DNA of 64,000 nucleotides, from assembly GCA_036365515.1 (NCBI GenBank), contig CM070876.1:128471894-128535893 (forward strand), in the 5' to 3' direction. Positions 22,928 through 33,368 of this stretch are shown one piece after another. How positions within the stretch are numbered: position 1 is the first letter of the stretch; every line of letters begins with the position of its first letter. The notes under the pieces are model-generated. The model did no database searches. It was not told where the DNA came from and was given only the letters and a program-made list of their open reading frames with translations. The stretch is from Torymus aiolomorphi (lineage: Eukaryota; Arthropoda; Insecta; Hymenoptera; Torymidae). The translations under genes and the position numbers were made by a program.

Positions 22928-25578
22928 ATGGATGCGTCGCACAGCAGTTTAGTCATGATTGGCTTGGAAGGCGACGATTTGATGTGCGCCGATCCAGATT
23001 ACGACAAAGAGGTCTGCGAAATACCATTAACCGGATGCCGGATGGAATCGTTATTCTCTTGGCGCATCAGCCAGGATTAAACGTGGAAGCAGATGTCATG
23101 ATAGTACGCGATCGACTGCAGCGTTACCATATCCGGCGACAGTTCATACCAGATGCGGCACTGTAGAGGCCGAACCGTGATGAATGTTTCAGCGCACGAC
23201 TTTCCACGTAACTCATCGGTGGCAGAGAGTAACGCGACGATCGGACCAGGCGCACTGATGATTCATTCTCCGCTGCCAACGGGTCAATCCATGGGACGTT
23301 TTCGCGATCCGTTATCCATGAACGAGCCCTCAAAGAATTTTGTTTCGCAAATTCACTTCGACATTGAAGCGCCAGCAGTGTCAGGAGGTGCAAATAGTGT
23401 AGGTTGTCTAGCTGAAGCTAGACATGCTCAAGTGCCGACGGATCGAAGAGTCAGCATCGTAGCCCCGGTTGACTTTCCTGCTGACAGCAGGAGAGAGCAT
23501 CAACCCAGAGCTCAGTCGACTAGGTTTCCCATCAGCCCTCGCAGTTCGTACAGCAGTAGTGGAAACAGAGATGATAGTACGGATTTATCGGGTTCCTCAC
23601 AAATACCAAACCCGCAAATTCCAAATTCAAGGCCAGGGGCTGTGGTAGCAAGTGGTGAAAAGAGCGCCGCGATGATGGGAGCGTCGTCCCTTCTTCAGCC
23701 AAATGTCTAAGTGAGTAATATCGGAGTCTTAAAGATTGCACACGACGGCACGGCTACTTTTACCTCTACATAAGGGCTTCCAGTATTCGCTCTAAGCTCG
23801 AGCTTAAATTATTGCCATCTGATGGAATACTTAATGCCGGTGTCAGAAAGTGAGCGTTTATATCGTCCGAGTGGATCGCAGCCGAATTTGGTGCAGAGTA
23901 GCTCGCACATTAGTCGGATGAACCAGATAGTCTCGCACAATAATTTGGTTCCGCTGTCGCAAAGGTTGCCAGGATCTTCACGAGGTTGTCAGTCGAATTT
24001 TCAAGACGTACCTGTGTAGTCACATACCGAGGACGGAGTATAATCCAGCAGTGAACTACTCGAGTGGACCATATGTGTCGTCATCATCGCATCCACAGGT
24101 TCCTGGGTATTTTCCGCCGTACTCGTCATTGCTTCAGCCCACTTCCGGATATCCAGCTCCCATCCAGCAAACTTCGGGTCGTCTGTACCTTTTCCAAATA
24201 TAGCTCCAGGGGGGTAGTCTGCCGCCAACGGGGCCTTAGTCGTATGGGCCATCGCAAAACTCAGTCGCTCCTTCGAATATAGCTCCGCCTCGTCCGCCGG
24301 CTCAGGGAAGAATGGACTTTTCGATTCCGGGACATCATCCGGATTATTCCGCCTTTGAATGATCTTCACTTATGAGGAAGAAACCTACGACTGACATGAG
24401 TTGCGTATAAAGTGGCACATTACCTTCAAAGGATATCGGGAAAAGGATCGGGAAAGTTTCCTGGCGAACTTAACTCGCTGTGAGGAAACTTATGAATTAA
24501 ATTTCAATGAGATTATTAAAGCGTTACCGTCAGTACTTGATGAAGACGCATAGCAATGGTTTCGCATAGAATATCAATTCTGGAAGTGATATGAAGACCT
24601 TGTTAAAGCCTTTCGCCTGCAGTATAGCTTTGAAGACGTGCAGGAAAGGCTACGCAAAGAACTGAAAGGTCGCACCCAAGGGCCACGCGAGTCAATCTCG
24701 ACGTATTTATGTAAAGTGCGAGATCTACTTGATCAGCTGAAGCCACCGTTAATATTACGTGAACAGCTGGATCGAGTTCACCAGAAATTACACCATTCAT
24801 ATCGAATGAGGTTCGATAGGAAGGATTTCGAGACGTTTCCAGAGCTACAGAAGCGGGGGAAGAAAGAAGAGCTTCGTCGAGCTCAAGATAGAGCTTACAA
24901 GCCACCAACTTCGCTGACAGAGTCGTCTTTTCCCTCTTCAGCGTACACCCAGTGGACAGTGATTCGCGTGGAACGTGCCTCTCCAGTTTTAAAATGCTAG
25001 AATCCCATTGGACAATTCCAATGTAAGGTTAATGGTTACACCTGAATTGGCTAATGGGATTGTAGGATTTTGAAACTGAAGGGGCACATTCCACGCGAAT
25101 CAACGTCCATCAGGTGTACATACCTGCGAAAACCCCACGATCAGCTAAAGTTGCCGTGATCAAACAGCCAGAAACGATGGAGACGCCGTTAATTGATGCA
25201 CCGCGGCTGGTTGTTGTCCCGGTATCCTCACCTCCGCACGCGACAGCTCCCAAGCGTAGCGAATGAGTTGAGATGCCGGCACCCAAGAAACCGTTCGGTA
25301 AGAGACCGGATCGGCGAAGCCCGAGTCACGGACATCCCGCAAACAACGTGAAGGTTGAGCCACCGTCGTCAGAGCCTGCCACGATACAAGTTACTCTGCC
25401 GAAGCTGAAGCACGAGGACATGCAACGACGCAAGGAGCGTGAGCCGTGTTTCCGATGCGAACAAGTTGGACATTGAAGCAGAGAGTGTGTTAATGCTGTA
25501 GTGTGCCCGAACTGTGGCGCGTCAAATGCCACAGCGAAGACTTGCGTTAAGTGTAATCCGACGTCGGGAAACGAGTAG
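22928..25578 (+). pseudogene. gag: Gag of Gypsy copy A, decayed
   Basis: The ATG at 22928 opens a short frame (GDDLMCADPD) matching the copy B start (ENDLMCVDPI). After a shift it continues as NTINRMPDG and VRDRLQRYHIRRQF. The capsid-type region at 24400-24905 (ESFLANLTRCEETYEL, YSFEDVQERLRKELKGRTQ) parallels copy B but has stops and shifts. A MITE splits it at 24952-25114. The C-terminus holds a nucleocapsid with CCHC (CFRCEQVGH, a stop, SREC) and then C-x2-C-x9-C-x2-C (CPNCGASNATAKTCVKC). It ends at a TAG at 25576-25578 just after the slippery heptamer. Confidence 0.85.
24952..25114. mobile_element. MITE nested in gag of copy A
   Basis: A 160-bp insert has near-perfect terminal inverted repeats of about 50 bp: TGATTCGCGTGGAACGTGCC at the left matches GGCACATTCCACGCGAATCA at the right, continuing inward to AATCCCATT / AATGGGATT. 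Copy B has no such segment at the aligned position, so it inserted after copy A. The target duplication is not clear. Confidence 0.8.
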
Positions 25579-25615
25579 GCGGAGAGAACAGCGGAGTCGA
25601 CTCTCCCCCGCCTAC
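25566..25615 (+). promoter_or_regulatory. -1 frameshift signal at the gag-pol junction, copy A
   Basis: The heptamer GGGAAAC (25566-25572) is in phase (TCG GGA AAC GAG TAG). A perfect 8-bp stem follows: GTAGGCGG at 25575-25582 with CCGCCTAC at 25608-25615, plus an inner AGAG/CTCT pairing. The gag stop is in the 5' arm. The -1 frame is open across the stop into the protease. The heptamer class (G GGA AAC) is a known retroviral gag-pro slip site. Confidence 0.8.
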
Positions 25616-28600
25616 AACGAGTATGACTCCTTCAAATGAAGCGAAAATTGTGGTGAGCTGCAAAGAGTCTAAGGATACAGCTATACCCAATGAAGTAGCT
25701 CCGGAAGCTTCAAAGTGCCAAGTGTTAGCTCCGGAGTCTTTAATTATGAGTAGTCCTGTTGGAAGTATCGAGCCGCGACTATTTTTCAACATCGAGTTAA
25801 ATGGAATGAAGATATTGGCGTTGCTGGACAATGGAGCCGGATGCTCATATCACGGGAAAGGCCCCAGCTCCAAGTTTGCTGATAAGCTGGAGTCTTTCGC
25901 ATCGTCCGTACACATCGCCGACGGTAGTGCAGTGCCTGTGTAAGGGCTACTAAATGTCGAAATTACACTCGACAATATGAAGCACTCTATGACATTTCGA
26001 GTATCAGATGACCTTCAGTACGAATGTATCCTCGGAATTGACTTCAAACGTCGTTTTAAGTTGAAGATCGGTTATGAAAATGATACTTGATGGACCCCGA
26101 AAGGAGTTGTACGTCAATTTTATCCGTATGAGCATGATACCACTACTTTTCCAGCTTTAGCTAGTATCGGTGGATTGAGGAGTTACAGTAGATCACCAAG
26201 TGAACGTTGGCGAGGTTAAGCAGATGCTCATCCCACCTACCCCTAGAACGTTAGGATTGGCCAATGTTACATCACACTTCATCGATATCCAAGAACATGA
26301 GCAAATTCAAGATGCGCCGTGGAAATACTCGCAGAAGATGTTGAAGGCAGCGTGGAATGAAGTGGACAGGATGTTAGCTGAAGGTATTATTGAGCTTTCG
26401 AATGGGCCGTGGAGAAGCTGCCCTGTTTTAGTACCTAAGACAGCAAACACGTTTAGGTTCTGTATTGATTATAAACGAGTGAACAAGGTGACTAAAGCTT
26501 TGGCTTACCCGCTGAGGAATATGGATGACATCCTCGACAAGCTCAGAACAGCTAAGTATATTACTAAACTAGATTTAAGCCAGGCTTATCACCAAATTCC
26601 CCTAGATCTAAAATGTAGAGAAGCTACAGCATTTTCAGTGCCAGGGCGAGGACTGTTTCAGTTCCTGCGACTCCCGTATGGATTGACCAACGAACCGGCT
26701 GTATTTCAACGCATCATGGACGAGCTGATAAAATCGGAGTGAGAGCCGTAGGTTTTTGCCTACTTAAACGACGTGATAATCGTCGCGCTGACCTTCGAAG
26801 AACACATCAAATGATTAGGAGCAGTTCTCAAAGTGCTGAGGAAGGCAAATCTTCAGATCAATCTCCAAAAGTCCAAATTCTGTTGTACAGAAGTGAAGTA
26901 TCTGAGATACATAGTAAATGAGGACGGTCTGAAGGCAGATGAAGACAAAGTGCGACCAATTCTCGAGTACCCAGCCTCCACTAACTTTGAACAATTACGG
27001 CAATTTTTGGGTATGATAGGCTGGTACTCCACGTTTATCGATCATTTAGCAGAATATAAAGCTCCGTTATCAAAGCTATTAAGAAAAAACGTGCGATGAC
27101 ATTGGATAGATGAGCACCAGGCGACGTTCGAAAAACTGAAGCTCGTGCTCACGCAGGCTCCAGTCTTAGCTAGGCCTGACTTGTCGCTACCGTTCTCACT
27201 TCAGACGGACGCCAGCGACTATGCTATCGCAGGAGTGCTCACTCAGGTGTTTAATGGAGAGGAGCACCCCATTTATTTTATGAGTAGAACTCGTGCACAG
27301 CGAAATTATACGGTCACCGAGAAGGAGTGCCTCGCCGTTTTATGGTCGGTTCAGCGGCTGCGAGGTTATGTACAGGATGAAAAGTTCACGGTGATCACTG
27401 ATCACCATAGTTTACTGTGGCTAAATAACCTATGCGATCCAACAGGCAGACTCGCTCGTTGGAATACGGCACTGCAGTTGTACAACATCAGCTTCGTCCA
27501 CAGGAAAGGAACTCTACGCAAAGTTCCCGATGCCTTGTCATGAGCATGGGAAGGTACGTATAAAATCACAGCTGTAACTAGTAGCACGAGTGAAGATCCA
27601 TGGTATCAGGAGAAAATCAAGAATGTCGAGAGAAATCCAACAAAATAGCCAGATTAGAAAGTAGTTCATGGACTTCTCTATGCACATCAACCAAACAAGA
27701 ATGTCGACCCTCTCCTACCGGATATGGATGCCTGGAAATTGGTGCTCCCTGCAGGCGATCGAACGAAAGTTTTAGCTGAAGCTCACGATACTCCGCAAGC
27801 TAGTCACATGGGAATAGAGAAGATCTTCAAAGGCAAAGGCTCGCAAATATTGAAGGGCCATGGGTCATAGTGACCGCCGATATTATGGGTCCTAAGCCTC
27901 GGCCAAAGAGTGGGAATAAATATGTCATCGTGTTCAAAGACTTATTTACAAGGTATATCGAGCTGAGGCTTTTGCAAAAGGCAGATGCTAAGTCGGTGTT
28001 GAAGGCATTTGACGAATTAATTGTAAACCGTTGGGGTTGTCCGCGCGTGTTCCTCACCGATAATGGCACGGAGTTTGCAAATAAAATGGTAACAGATCGG
28101 CTGATGGAGTTATGGCATAGTACAATCGACTATTCCGCCATATCACGCACAGGCCAACCCTGTAGAATGCATCAACAGGAACCTCCGATCCATGATCAAT
28201 AGTTTTTTAAAGGAACATCGTACGGATTGGGATCTCCATTTAGTTGAGTTAGAGTTCGCGCTAAACACAGCCGTTCATTCGTTTTAGGGGTTTCTCCGTC
28301 ATTCGTGAATTTTGGTCGTAATTCTATTCCCTCTAGCCTTATCCGCAACCATCTTAAAGATCCTGAAAACATACCTTCCCCGGACTTGGATAAATAGAAA
28401 ACTCGAAGCAGCAGATTGCCCGCGTTGCACGACTTGGTTAGAAATCATTCGGACAAAGCTACATCTACACAGACTAAGTATTATAATCATAAACATAGAG
28501 AAGTATGCTATGAAGTGGGTGGTGACCTAGTGCGTCGGCGTAATCATGTGTTATCTTCCGCGGAAGATCGATTCGCCGCAAAACACGCACCAAAGTTCGT

Positions 28601-28781
28601 AGGGCCGGCGAAAGTGATCAAAGTTTTGTCGCCAGTCGTATACTTAGTAGAAAACCTTCATTCAATGCGAACTAGTAAGGTGCATGTGAATGATCTTAAG
28701 CGTTCCGTGCCGCCGCGAGAACCAGCTGTAGTTCAAAGCGAAACCTTAAATGTTTCAGAAGGAAATGAACAGCAACAATGA
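25579..28781 (+). pseudogene. pol: Pol of Gypsy copy A, decayed
   Basis: Protease (LLDNGAGCSYHGKG near 25830) is followed by reverse transcriptase (26200-27099) with FCIDYKRVNK, KLDLSQAYHQIPLDL and RLPYGLTNEPAVFQRIMDE. The catalytic region reads AYLNDVIIV, where the first of the two Asp is Asn. RNase H (27145-27543: SLQTDASDYAIAGVLTQV, VITDHHSLLWLNNL) is well kept. Integrase follows with DIMGPKP, FLTDNGTEFANKM and broken later parts. The integrase Cys pair (CQVCQAH in copy B) is missing, from a deletion near 27836. The C-terminus (GDLVRRRNHVLSSAEDRFAAKHAPKFVGP) ends at 28781, overlapping the start of the next frame. Confidence 0.88.
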
Positions 28782-29370
28782 GAAGCCAGCATACACCGGC
28801 ATCCCCGCGTGGCAGGCGCCTCCTGCGGCAGCAGGAGAGCCTCCGCCGGCCAGGAGAAGAGGCAGGCCCTGCAAGGTCCGTACCGGTGGAGTGGGTCAGC
28901 CGCGCCTTTCGCAGGAACCGAGGTTTCCGGCCACCCTACCTTGCGCCATCCAGCCCGCTGGCGCGCTTGCCTGCACACCCATGGCAGCAAGCGCCACCGC
29001 CCGCGCTGCCGAGACGTGCCACACCACCGCCTAGCCCGCCGTCAAGCTACCCCTCGTACTCGCCGCTCAGCGCGCCAACGCCAACGAGGCGCTCGCTACC
29101 CCCGTCCGGGCACATGTAAATAGCATGCATGAGCCTTCCGTCGCCGGTTAGGGTGGAACAGATGGTGTCGCTCCCTACGCATCACGTAGGTGATAGTTGC
29201 CCAGGCTGCTGGAATTGCGGAAGATTTGGCAACGTTGCTTCTGCTGCATGTACGGTAGGTTGGACGGCACAATAGCCATGTACCCATCCTGTTGCGAGGA
29301 GTGGAGCCACCGTCGAGAGCTCGAGGAGGAAAGGCTTCAGCTGGAAGAGCTGATACCAAACTAGCACCTG
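28750..29370 (+). pseudogene. Extra ORF after pol in copy A, zinc-knuckle remnant
   Basis: It starts MFQKEMNSNNE, aligning with the start of the intact frame in copy B (MIFQEMDSSYE). A Pro/Ala-rich part follows with an AT-hook-like RRRGRPCKVRT. The frame is then broken. Near 29205 CWNCGRFG reappears, and in the next frame RCFCCMYGR followed by PSCCEEW, matching the copy B zinc module with several Cys lost and a short deletion between the two knuckles. This makes the ORF a shared feature of the lineage and not an accident of one copy. Function unknown. Confidence 0.65.
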
Positions 29371-29872
29371 GCGCCATGGGCCAATGGGAGTTTTGTGTGC
29401 GAAGATACGCATAAACGAAAGCCTCAAATTGTTGTGGTGAAGTTATTTTTCCATACATTTTCCTGTCCTATCTGCCCTTGCTCAAGCTCAACTTCGCGTT
29501 CAAATTATATCCACTCCTAAGTTATAGAATTTCGAATTAGGCCACCGTTGGCATCGGTACTCTTATTAACAACTAAAGTCCTTAAGCTCGCGGCTAACGC
29601 AACACAAGTAATTTATTGTAGCATCCGATTGGATATCGAAGACTCCCAGAGCGTTGCTCATGAGAGCTGTAGTAAGGGGAGCGGCCAGATGAGTCTTTAA
29701 ACTTCTTCTATTGTTGTACTTTTATGAATGAATGTGAGATGTTGGAGCGATGAGCGAATGTCGAGAGACAGGCAAGTCAACTTAAAATCTTTCGTGTATT
29801 TGCGTTTTGGGGCCAGGTCGCGGTAGTCAGGAAATACACTAACAGAACAGTTTATCTGAACTAACAGTTTAT

Positions 29873-29967
29873 CTGAAGGATATATATTGTGTAATTTATC
29901 ACTTGATGAACTACTGCATAGTAGATTTTCCCGCCCGCGGTTTTCCTGATCCCCAACAATCGTGATA
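29873..29967 (+). repeat. 3' LTR remnant of copy A
   Basis: About 95 bp (GGATATATATTGTGTAATTT...TCGTGATA) match the last part of the 5' LTR (22478-22573). The remainder of the 3' LTR is missing: the sequence to the left does not resemble the 5' LTR start. GAAT follows. Confidence 0.8.
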
Positions 29968-30726
29968 GAATGAGTACTAAGAAAAATTCACATTCATAAT
30001 TAAAAAACCGCTGCCAATTTTATTTTTACTTTTTCTATTTTTTATCATTAAAAAGCATAATCAGGATGAAACTTTACATAGGTCTTGCCTATATCGCATA
30101 CAAAATAGTCTATAAATTTTAAACTGATACATTAAGTCGTCACTGAGAAAATACGATTTTGAAAAATACGTAAAAAAATTTCAACCTTAAATATCTCTAA
30201 AAATTATGAGACAATCGTTTAACCTAAAGGAGTTATACGATAAACAAAAAAACTCTACATTTCCACAATATTTCAATATGATTAAACAATTTTGTTTTTC
30301 TCTAGTTATCATGCGACAAAGAAAATGACTTCGCAAAATACGAAAATTTTATATATCAAATATCTCAAAAAGTAATCGAACGATCTTTACAAAAATTCGC
30401 ACATATATTATGTATATCACATCCAAAATTTTCTATAAATTTGGAGCTGATTTATCGAACAGTTCTCGAGAAATTACGATTTGAAAAAGAGGATAAAACA
30501 ATTTTATCCTCAAATATCTCTCAAATTTATTGACCAATCATTTAGCGCAAAGAACTTAACCGAGAACTATCCAAAATCTACCTCTTCCAGGAATTTCAAA
30601 GTGATTAAGTCAATTTTAATAAAGTAAACTTGCTTCATTCAAAACGCATTTTTTCAATTTTTAATTTTTTTCTCAAAAACTACTCGACAGAAAGGATTCA
30701 AATTTATACAGATTATAGCTATTTGA
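29968..30726. repeat. Noncoding, two diverged copies of a roughly 360-bp repeat
   Basis: Blocks with TCTATAAATTT...CTGATAcATTa...GAGAAAnTACGATTT occur near 30110-30170 and again near 30430-30490, each followed by AAATATCTC and CCAATCATTT-like segments. The reverse complement of a related block lies at about 56100-56265. No gene is seen. Confidence 0.55.
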
Positions 30727-30786
30727 TAATTAAAAAAAATCATGATAATGCAGAATACTGCATTATCATGATTTTTTTTTTAATTA
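30727..30786. repeat. 60-nt near-perfect hairpin
   Basis: The arm TAATTAAAAAAAATCATGATAATGCAG pairs with its complement across a 4-nt AATA loop; only the A/T run length differs. It abuts the left edge of the next inverted-repeat element. Confidence 0.8.
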
Positions 30787-32054
30787 ACCGTTTATTTTTG
30801 GAGTTATAAGGTTTACAAAAAACACGTTTTTGTTAATAACAAAAGAACCGCAATAGCTAATATAATTTTTTTTTTGGAAAATATAGATTTTTTTTGCTCT
30901 CTCGAATGCTATCTGTCCGATTCAAATATCTTAATGTTATCATTAAAGAAATGGAAAAATGAATTTTGCGAAAATCGAAAGTTTAAAATAAAACAGAAAC
31001 GCATCGGCGAATCAAATAGAGGATTTCCTTCCCCCATTCACACAAAAAAAAAATGAGACCTGTCCGGTTAAAATCGATCGAATAGATCCTTAGATAAAAT
31101 GGCACATACACACACACACACACACACGCACACGCACACCCACCCACCCACACACACATCCATACAAACATTTTCTAAAATCATGTGATTCGAACTTCTA
31201 TCACCACTATTCGTGTTTCTATAGCGATTTAAAGAAACTTCAAATTTTACTATTACAAAGCTTCATCTAGGAGAAAGCAAAATTTTAAAGTCAATTAATA
31301 CTTTAAAAAATCAAAAAGCAAATTTTTGTTTTTTTACACTTCTTTAACGTTGTAAAATCGGCTTTAAACTTTTATTATTTTATTATTTATTAATTCTCTA
31401 GAATATATAAATGAAAATTTATAATTTTCAGAAAATAATGTTCTTTTTTAATAAACAAAAAAAAACGTAATTTATACTTACGACCTCTTTCTAAAGTCCA
31501 AAATTTCGGGTACATTCCGAAAACACGTCAAAATAAAAGCTGGCTATATATCATTTATTCAACATTTAGGTTTGATAGTATTTACTCTAATAAAGAGATC
31601 ATCAATGATGCGGATCCTAGATTTGGCTAAAACTGAAGCAAATACTTCCTTTCAATAAATAATGAGACACGTGTCTCAGGTTTTTTTTTAATGGGCCTTT
31701 AATTCCGATATTAAAGCTATTGCTTCCTTCTAGAGGAAGCTTTGGGATAGTAATTTTTTGACTTGTTGTAAAAATATGATATAACTGTTTTCCAAGTTGT
31801 TAGAAATCAAAATACATGGTTTTTAAAAAATGTGTGCGTGTGTGGGTGTGTGTGTGTATGTGTGTGTGTATGTGTATGGGATAGGATCCAGATATTTTAA
31901 TTGGATGGGTAGCATTCGAAGGAGTATTAAAATACCTACATTTTCTAAAGAAAAATTTTTAGCTATCACGGTTCTTTTGTTATTAATAAAAACGTGTTTT
32001 TTTTAAGTTTATAACTCCCAAAATAAACGGTCAATTTTTTTTAAAGAAATCATG
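30767..32054. mobile_element. Long inverted-repeat element with internal (CA)n and (TG)n
   Basis: The left arm from CATGATTTT through CCGTTTATTTTTGGAGTTATA and on to about 30960 matches the reverse complement of about 31880-32054. The inner ends run into (CA)n at 31105-31156 and (TG)n at 31829-31878, which also pair. Arms are roughly 190 bp plus the simple repeats. No coding sequence is inside. A CTTTCAATAAATAATGAGACACGTGTC block at 31648 recurs inverted at about 57370-57407. Confidence 0.7.
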
Positions 32055-33368
32055 AAATTAAACACAAGAAAGTACTGAAATCAATTTATCGTAGTCAAGT
32101 ATCCGTAAGTTAACTTCACTAACATAATAGAACTTTTCGTACCTCGGGTGTAAAATTACATTTTACGTCCGCGTTGTGATAATGAGCTCGAGCGCTAAGG
32201 AAAGTTGGCTTCAGGAATTATTTATCACAGAAGAGTGTAAAATCTTACACCCGTCGTATGAACATGATTTTTCGTCGTCGTGCGAGCACAATGTATCTCC
32301 ATAAAACTTTTTTCTTGTAAGTATATTGTAGACCCTCTAGGAAACGATGATACATAGTTACCATCCCTATTTTCCCTTATTTTTTCTCAATTTTGAACTT
32401 CCTATAGTATAACATTACGCATCTTGGAAGGACAAGAGAAGTCTAGAGCTGCTCTATAGCAGGGGTGGTCCTCCCATACATACTTGGCGGGCCCGACGGT
32501 TTGCAGTTTAAGGTGTATAAGACATAGTCATTTTCATGTAAATATTCATATGTTTAAAGATCGGGTAATAAGTATGAATGGATTGCTTCTAGATATTAAA
32601 TAGTGATCCGTGATTCGATCACTGTTATAAAATAGATAGTGCAAAATGATATAAGGAGGTTCCTTATAAAATGGTTAGTAAAGTGTAAAGTCCTTTTCAA
32701 TATAGACTAAAAAAAAGACCAAAGGGAAAAAAAATCGGGTAATAAAAGTAAATCATGATTATGCACTCAGTACATGTAGGAATATTGTACTTAATCGGAA
32801 TCAATTAAAAATTAGAGCAAACGTAATTATTTATAGTGGACTCATATAAACATTGTTAATAAATTTATGCAAAAATTTAGAATTCTAAATTTATTGGAAA
32901 TAGTCCACCTGTGAACTGCAAACAGTCGGGTCCGCCAAGTATGTATGGGAGGACCACCCCTGCTATAGAGCAGCTCTAGACTTCTCTTGTCTTCCCAAGA
33001 TGAATAATGTTATACTATAGAAAGTTCAAAATTGAAAAAGAATAAGGGAAAATAGGGATGGTAATTATGTACCATCGTTTCGTAAAGGGTCTACAATATG
33101 TTTACAAGAAAAAAGTTTTATGGAGATACATTGTGCTCGCCAGACGACGAAAAATCATGTTCGTATGATGGGTGTAAGATTTTACACTCTTCTGTGATAA
33201 ATAATCCCTGAAGCCAAATTTTCTATAGCGCTCGAGCTCATTATCACAACGTGGACGTAAAATGTAATTTTACACCTGAGGTACGAAAAGTTCTATTATG
33301 TTAGTCAAGTTAACTTACGGATACTTGACTACAATAAATTGATTTCAGTATTTTCTTGTGTTTAATTT
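32055..33368. mobile_element. 1.3-kb foldback element with about 450-bp inverted repeats
   Basis: The left arm 32055-32512 and right arm 32917-33368 are reverse complements with roughly 5-10 percent mismatch. Both ends read AAATTAAACACAAGAAA, and the inner ends carry GGAGGACCACCCCTGCTATA. The central 400 bp is unique and noncoding. It lies directly against the preceding inverted-repeat element, so the two may be nested insertions. It carries no transposase and is a nonautonomous foldback/MITE-type element. Confidence 0.88.

Larger units (their letters stand above)
21344..29967 (+). mobile_element. Gypsy retrotransposon, copy A (old, heavily mutated)
   Basis: The order is 5' LTR, tRNA-Lys-type primer site, gag, PR-RT-RNase H-IN, a further zinc-knuckle frame, and a 3' LTR remnant. 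GAAT occurs directly outside both ends (21340-21343 and 29968-29971), a clean 4-bp target duplication that fixes the boundaries. Proteins align throughout with copy B at 37854-48079. Many stops and frameshifts, a deleted integrase zinc-finger segment, a nested MITE and a mostly deleted 3' LTR show long inactivity. Confidence 0.92.
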
